A stretch of 64,000 nucleotides of DNA from JACJXW01 sp964418125 (GTDB lineage: Bacteria; Bacteroidota; Bacteroidia; Chitinophagales; Saprospiraceae): contig CAYQKY010000002.1 of assembly GCA_964418125.1 (NCBI GenBank), positions 62,001-126,000 of the forward strand. Direction: 5' to 3'. A program made the translations under genes and the position numbers. Shown here one piece after another: positions 59,602-64,000 of this stretch. Within the stretch, counting starts at the first letter, position 1, and every line of letters begins with the position of its first letter. The notes under the pieces were generated by a model. It saw only the letters and a program-made list of their open reading frames with translations, was not told the origin of the DNA and ran no database searches.

Positions 59602-62463
59602 ATGCTCAGGATTACCGTAAATAAGTCCGCCGCTGCCGCCACAAAATACTTCGATGAAGGTTTGTCCAAATCTGACTACTACGCTGAAAAAGGTGAAATC
59701 ACCGGCAAGTGGAACGGCAAAGCGGCACAGCTTCTGAACCTCAAAGGCGAGGTCTCCAAAAGAGAATTCGAGCTGCTCGCCAATAACAAAAACCCGTTAT
59801 CGGAGGAGCAGCTCACCGCCAGGAATTCCGGCTCCAGGAGAGTCGGCTATGACTTTACCTTTTCCGTCCCCAAATCCGTCTCCATTATATATTCTCAGAC
59901 TAAAGATAAGGATATTTTGGATGCGTTCGATAATGCCATCCACCAAACTATGACGGAGATTGAACAAAATGCCGCCACCAGGGTAAGAGCCAGGGGCAGG
60001 AATGAAAACCGCCTAACCGGAAACCTCGTCTGGGGAACATTCACTCATGAGGATGCCAGGCCCGTCGGCGGCATTCCTGACCCACACCTGCACCAGCATG
60101 TTTTTGTCTTCAATGCCACCTATGATAAGCAGGAAGAAAGGTTCAAGGCTGCACAATTCGGCGACATCAAAGCCAATGCACCCTACTTTGAAGCCGCCTT
60201 TCATTCCAGGCTGGCCAGCAACCTGCAGAAAGCAGGTTACCGGGTTGAACGTAATGAAAGGGACTTTGAGGTCAAAGGCTTTGAACGGCCTACCATTGAG
60301 AAGTTTTCCAACCGTACCCGGCAGGTCAACCAGAAAGCAAAAGAACTTGGCCTGTCCTACGAGGAGGATATAGCCGAACTTGGGGCAAAGACCAGAGCAG
60401 GCAAAAGGACAGGTTACAACCGGGAAGAAATCCGGATGCAATGGCGATCCCGGCTTTCTGAACAGGAAATGGAGCTGATCAGAAATGCCAAAGGAGAGCC
60501 GCCGCCATCCGGTGGAGGTTCCTCGCCGCTTTCCCGGATTCTGGATAAGGGGGTTGCTATTGAAAAGAAAAAGGAAGTTGGTGCAAAGGTGGCACTTGAT
60601 TACGCCCTCGATCATGCATTGGAAAGGAAATCCGTGGTTTCGGAAAAGGAACTGCTGACCATAGCTATGAAGCGAAGTATTGGCTCGGCTTCTCCTGAAG
60701 CCCTGAAAAAAGAGCTTTCCTCCAGAGAGGATCTGCTCAGTAAAAAGGATGCTAAAACCGGCGAGGTGATCTATACCACCAGTGAAGCCATCACCGAAGA
60801 AAAGAACCTCCGGGATACTGCCAGAAAAGGCAAAAACACCTTTCAGCCCATCAACCCGGGTTATCAGGTTAAGAATGAGCAGCTCACCAAAGAGCAGTCT
60901 GCGGCGGTTAAGCATGTCCTATCCTCCAGGGATTTCATTACCGTAGTGACAGGGGATGCCGGCACAGGTAAAACCTGGTCTATCAAGGAAGTAGCGGAAG
61001 GCATCCGGGAGAAGAAAGTGAATTTCGGCGCCTTTGCCCCCTCCTCTGCCGCTTCCCGGCAGGTGCAGCGGGAGGACGGTTTTGAAAATGCTACAACCAT
61101 CGCCGAATTGTTACAAAGCAAAAAGCTACAGGAATCGGTAAAAGACGGTGTCATCTGGGTGGATGAAGCCGGGATGGTTGGCAACAAAACCATGAACCGG
61201 GTCATTGATGTGGCCAAAGAACAGAATGCCCGGATTCTGCTGACCGGTGACATCAAACAGCATGGCTCCGTTGAGCGGGGCGATGCGCTCCGGATTCTGG
61301 AACAGTTCGGAGGGGTCAAACCCGCCACCATCAGCAAAATCCAGCGCCAGAAAAACACAGATTACCGGAATGCCGTCAAATCAATCTCTGGTGGCAACAT
61401 TGAGAAGGGCTATAATATCCTGGACGGTATGGGGGCGATCAAAGAGGCGGATAGTTTCGAGCAGGCCAGGGAAAATGTGGCGGGGGAATATACTGCCTCG
61501 CTGAGGGCAAAGGAAAATGTCCTGATCGTAGCCACCACTCACGCCCAGGGGCAGGCAGTGACCGAAACCATCCGGGAGAGGCTCAAAACCGAGGGGCTGC
61601 TACAAGGCCAGGAAAAGGTTTTTAAAACCTATAAAAACCTGTCCTACACCGAAGCCCAAAAAAGTGATAGTTCCAATTATTCCAAAGGCATGGCCGTCCA
61701 GTTTCACCAGAACGTCAAGGGAGGGATAAAACGTGGCACTAAGTACCAGGTTCGGGGGAAGGATGAAAACGGGAACGTGCTTATTGTTGATGAAAGGGTC
61801 AATGACCCAAAGAAAAAAGGAAATATAAAGCTTCCACTGAAGGAAGCGGGTAAATTTTCCGTTTACCGGACGGAAGATATTTCCCTTGCCAAAGGGGATA
61901 AGCTCAGGATTACCCAGAACGGTTTTTCCAATGAGAAAAAGCGGCTCAATAATGGCAATATTCTTTCGGTAAAGGGTTTCGATAAGCAGGGCAATATCAT
62001 TGCCTCCACTGGCAAGAATGAGTTGGTGGTTGGCAAAGATTTTGGAAACCTTACTCATGGCTACTACACCACCTCCCCCGCCTCTCAGGGAAAATCCGTC
62101 AACCGTGTGATCATTATGCAATCTTCGATGACCGGCAGGGCTGCCAGTAAAGAGCAGTTTTACGTTTCGGCTTCCAGAGGGAAATTTGCCATCTCCATCC
62201 ATACCGATGACAAGGAAGGGCTGCTCAGGAATGTGCAGCGCTCATCTGCCCGTATGACAGCCACGGAAGTGGCGGATAGCATTGCCCAGACTGAAAAATC
62301 CATGAAAGGTAAACTGAAAGCGATAGGTGCAATTTACCGGGCGGGTAAATCCAGGGTTGAAAAAATGAATGAAAAATGGCAAGATAAAAAGGCAGGTATT
62401 ATCAGTATCTTTTCCAAACCTCCTAAACCACCGGTGAAGCATGCGCCAGTCAGAACTAAATAG
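59602..62463 (+). CDS. MobF (TrwC/TraI-type) conjugative relaxase-helicase
   Basis: 953 residues. N-terminal catalytic tyrosines lie in AAATKYFDEGLSKSDYYAEK (Tyr16, Tyr26/27). The three-histidine metal site is PDPHLHQHVFVF near 160-168. A RecD-like helicase covers about 430-900 with Walker A GDAGTGKTWS near 452, GVIWVDEAGMVGNKTM (motif II), ILLTGDIKQHGS and RAASKEQFYVSASRGK. It nicks at oriT, stays bound to the 5' end and unwinds the transferred strand. It is shorter than F TraI and similar to TrwC. The end overlaps the next gene by 23 bp. Confidence 0.93.
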   Translation: MLRITVNKSAAAATKYFDEGLSKSDYYAEKGEITGKWNGKAAQLLNLKGEVSKREFELLANNKNPLSEEQLTARNSGSRRVGYDFTFSVPKSVSIIYSQTKDKDILDAFDNAIHQTMTEIEQNAATRVRARGRNENRLTGNLVWGTFTHEDARPVGGIPDPHLHQHVFVFNATYDKQEERFKAAQFGDIKANAPYFEAAFHSRLASNLQKAGYRVERNERDFEVKGFERPTIEKFSNRTRQVNQKAKELGLSYEEDIAELGAKTRAGKRTGYNREEIRMQWRSRLSEQEMELIRNAKGEPPPSGGGSSPLSRILDKGVAIEKKKEVGAKVALDYALDHALERKSVVSEKELLTIAMKRSIGSASPEALKKELSSREDLLSKKDAKTGEVIYTTSEAITEEKNLRDTARKGKNTFQPINPGYQVKNEQLTKEQSAAVKHVLSSRDFITVVTGDAGTGKTWSIKEVAEGIREKKVNFGAFAPSSAASRQVQREDGFENATTIAELLQSKKLQESVKDGVIWVDEAGMVGNKTMNRVIDVAKEQNARILLTGDIKQHGSVERGDALRILEQFGGVKPATISKIQRQKNTDYRNAVKSISGGNIEKGYNILDGMGAIKEADSFEQARENVAGEYTASLRAKENVLIVATTHAQGQAVTETIRERLKTEGLLQGQEKVFKTYKNLSYTEAQKSDSSNYSKGMAVQFHQNVKGGIKRGTKYQVRGKDENGNVLIVDERVNDPKKKGNIKLPLKEAGKFSVYRTEDISLAKGDKLRITQNGFSNEKKRLNNGNILSVKGFDKQGNIIASTGKNELVVGKDFGNLTHGYYTTSPASQGKSVNRVIIMQSSMTGRAASKEQFYVSASRGKFAISIHTDDKEGLLRNVQRSSARMTATEVADSIAQTEKSMKGKLKAIGAIYRAGKSRVEKMNEKWQDKKAGIISIFSKPPKPPVKHAPVRTK

Positions 62464-62836
62464 AAGCATCCCCAATCTCATCAAGGAGAGAAGCAACCCT
62501 ATCCTCAAAACCAGGGGGACAAGCGAGTTTTATGGCATAGCGGAGGAGAGGGAAGGTAATGTCATCGCCCTGAAGTTCATCACAAGCCTTGGGGAGCAGA
62601 AGGCAATCCATTATCATGACATCATCTCGCCGATGGATTATAATGGGGATTCGGAAATCCGGCTTATGGCCACAAGGGTTACTGTCATCATCAAGGGCCG
62701 TAACCTTGATGGCCTGTTTGACTATATTATTCAGCATCAGGTGAAGTGGGTCAGGGAACCGGGAAGCTCTTTTCCGCAAGGGCTGAAAGAAGATGATCTG
62801 GAAATAACCTCTATTAGGTTTGAGATGATTCAGTAG
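62441..62836 (+). CDS. Hypothetical protein coupled to the relaxase gene
   Basis: 131 residues (MRQSELNRSIPNLIKERSNP to ITSIRFEMIQ). It starts inside the last codons of the relaxase gene, so the two are co-translated. It has an alpha/beta layout with IALKFITSLGEQKAIHYHDI and RVTVIIKGRNLDGLFDYII. No family is recognised; an accessory role in transfer is inferred from the overlap. Confidence 0.65.
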   Translation: MRQSELNRSIPNLIKERSNPILKTRGTSEFYGIAEEREGNVIALKFITSLGEQKAIHYHDIISPMDYNGDSEIRLMATRVTVIIKGRNLDGLFDYIIQHQVKWVREPGSSFPQGLKEDDLEITSIRFEMIQ

Positions 62837-63134
62837 AAAAGATATAGTAGGCAGGACTTCACCTTGCAGGCACTCTCTAAAAGTTTTAACTTCAACTGGG
62901 TATCATTTTCTTTAGAGAAAAGCTTAAATTTATCCAAACCTTTCGCCTTTTGCGGCACAGAAAGAGAAAAAAACTGCCCCACATAAATAGGTATGTAGGG
63001 TCTACCCCATATGCGACCCACAGAAGCTATTGTTTTCCTGTCATTACTTGGTCACTGCTTTACAAAAGGATTAAATGTCCCGCTTCTAAATCCACATAAT
63101 TTGTTTCAGGGTAGTTTCAGTATTGATTGATTTC
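62837..63134. other. Gap with no convincing gene
   Basis: 298 bp between convergent genes. A minus-strand frame at 62830-63021 (KGLDKFKLFSKENDTQLKLK) has no family and a poor start. No terminator is clear. Confidence 0.4.
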
Positions 63135-64000
63135 CTACTTCAGTTTTTGCTTTACAAATTTGTCAATTTCATCTTTCTGCTTTTGGATCAATGGTCGAGA
63201 TCTTTTTAAAAGTTTCCCAATAGCAATTTGTTCTCGCTTTGACACTTCACCCATTTTTACCTGTTCCCAATGATCCACAATTTCCATTTGTTCACCAATT
63301 TTATGCAATTCCTTTTGAACTGCTCTTTTTTTGGCTGTCATTCCTCTACCCCGTGTCTTGAGCATATAATCTTCCAGTGGAGCGGCCTCATTATCCAAAG
63401 CTGCTATTTTACTTTCATAGCTATTTTTAACGACTTCTCTAGCCTTGTCATGTGCATTTTCGACTGCCAAAATTGATTTTTCAAGTTGATCTTCTGTGGC
63501 TTTTAGCATCTTTAACATTACCAGATATTCATTTCCCAAACGGCTATTTATAGATGGAATCCAATCAAACTCTTCTCTAATTCTCCAGCCCTTGGGAGCT
63601 TTCGGCGGGGCAGCCTTCATTCCTGGCGCACGATAGCCTTGGATTGCATTATACTTTGTTTTGGCCACAGTTCCTCGCCATCTTAGAGATATGAACATTT
63701 GTGCACGGTTGCCATTATTGTCCCTATGTTCCCATTCTTGATAATAGAGAATGATCAAAGCACTGCTATCAGGATTATTGCTTAAGAATTTGGCAACTTC
63801 AGGTTCAATTTTCTTAAATTCTTTTTTTATTTTCCTTCTAATGCCCCAATTTGCCAAATAATCCATGACAAAACTTACTGCCATCAAGCCAATGGTCCCC
63901 TTAACTGCTCCACGCGGCGTAATGCGACCTATAGAAGTTCTAGGAATTTGAAATCTAGGCTTGGCACTTGCGGTAGATGCCCTTCGTGGACTTGACCGAA
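63135..64000 (-). CDS. C-terminal part of a protein entering from the right edge, toxin/effector-like
   Basis: The frame is open without stop from the window edge down to the stop at 63135, so the gene starts beyond 64000 and the internal start near 63884 is probably not used. The visible part has a basic, Pro/Ser-rich lead (RRASTASAKPRFQIPRTSIG), a hydrophobic hinge (GAVKGTIGLMAVSFVMDYLA), a charged helix (KKEFKKIEPEVAKFLSN), a strand-rich domain and a C-terminal coiled coil (KLLKRSRPLIQKQKDEIDKF). A short membrane hinge followed by EPEV-type helix and a compact domain recalls C-terminal regions of polymorphic toxins or eCIS-linked proteins; this is a weak analogy. Confidence 0.45.
   Translation of the reverse strand, partial: RSSPRRASTASAKPRFQIPRTSIGRITPRGAVKGTIGLMAVSFVMDYLANWGIRRKIKKEFKKIEPEVAKFLSNNPDSSALIILYYQEWEHRDNNGNRAQMFISLRWRGTVAKTKYNAIQGYRAPGMKAAPPKAPKGWRIREEFDWIPSINSRLGNEYLVMLKMLKATEDQLEKSILAVENAHDKAREVVKNSYESKIAALDNEAAPLEDYMLKTRGRGMTAKKRAVQKELHKIGEQMEIVDHWEQVKMGEVSKREQIAIGKLLKRSRPLIQKQKDEIDKFVKQKLK

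Larger units (their letters stand above)
30011..64000. mobile_element. Integrative conjugative or mobilizable element, right end outside the window
   Basis: The boundary is placed at the change from GC-rich T9SS/enzymatic genes to a tyrosine recombinase with ArdC, RadC-like, T4CP and MobF relaxase genes and AT-rich cargo. The left end is probably the dyad at 30011-30033 next to the integrase. The T4SS channel genes (VirB4/TraG-type ATPase, TraJ, TraM and so on) are not in view; they may lie to the right or be absent, so ICE and IME both remain possible. Gene order is mosaic: element-type core genes alternate with low-GC cargo blocks at 32.8-34.3, 35.8-38.3, 41.2-42.9 and 44.2-46.1 kb. Confidence 0.8.

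Noticed and set aside
62830..63021. 63-codon minus frame
   Set aside because: Overlaps the end of the relaxase-coupled gene on the other strand and has no recognisable features.
30092..64000. Prophage
   Set aside because: No capsid, terminase, portal or lysis genes; relaxase, coupling protein and ArdC show a conjugative or mobilizable element. The tail-fibre-like protein has a T9SS signal, so it is a cell-surface protein.

Overview
The window looks like a chromosome segment of a marine or activated-sludge Bacteroidota, most likely of the Saprospiraceae/Lewinellaceae type. The evidence is several exported proteins ending in a type IX secretion (Por/T9SS type A) sorting domain, a PKD domain, Bacteroidota-style enzymes (DUF1080, MbnP, CcoI-type copper ATPase, sterol desaturase), few Shine-Dalgarno starts and a TAnnTTTG-type promoter. 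The genus is an inference from gene content and style only.

Region 1 (1-29,850) is GC-rich ordinary chromosome. From left to right it holds the end of a type II NADH dehydrogenase; a minus-strand group with a GT2 glycosyltransferase, a GT-C-like membrane protein and a secreted PQQ-sugar-dehydrogenase-like/PKD protein; a CotH-kinase/beta-helix protein with DUF4956; a membrane-anchored coiled-coil protein; a TIM-barrel sugar isomerase/epimerase; a LamG surface protein; a nucleoside hydrolase lipoprotein; a CcoI-like copper P-type ATPase; a secreted BNR/sialidase-like propeller; a sterol desaturase; DoxX; DUF1080; a TPR regulator; an epimerase; an MbnP/MbnH pair; and a GH3 glycosidase with a PA14 insert. 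Two families of structured intergenic repeats flank single genes here (DUF4956 and the copper ATPase).

Region 2 (about 30,000 to the right edge) is an integrative conjugative or mobilizable element. It starts with a tyrosine recombinase beside a dyad that could be its crossover site. It carries ArdC and RadC-like proteins, a TraD/VirD4-like coupling ATPase, a MobF (TrwC-like) relaxase-helicase and several element-type hypotheticals. No VirB4 or other T4SS channel gene lies in the window, so ICE and IME cannot be told apart. The core is near 47-50% GC, with much more AT-rich cargo blocks.

The cargo is the interesting part. It includes a two-gene caspase-like protease plus ADP-ribosyltransferase-fold module (35,760-37,952). 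Two separate proteins have an N-terminal effector-associated (EAD11-like) adaptor domain, one fused to a transmembrane/TPR body and the other to an FtsK-gamma winged helix. A PD-(D/E)XK-like protein sits beside a small membrane protein. A toxin-antitoxin cluster holds VapBC with a serine resolvase, MazEF and HigBA, and there are remains of ParE-type modules. A ribbon-helix-helix gene is followed by two tandem ~50-nt hairpins of about 20 bp each and an intrinsic terminator, which suggests an undescribed structured RNA or DNA site. The element also carries a T9SS-sorted tail-fibre-like protein and a histidine kinase/LytTR pair between its coupling protein and its relaxase.

All functional calls come from reading the sequence; no database search was run.
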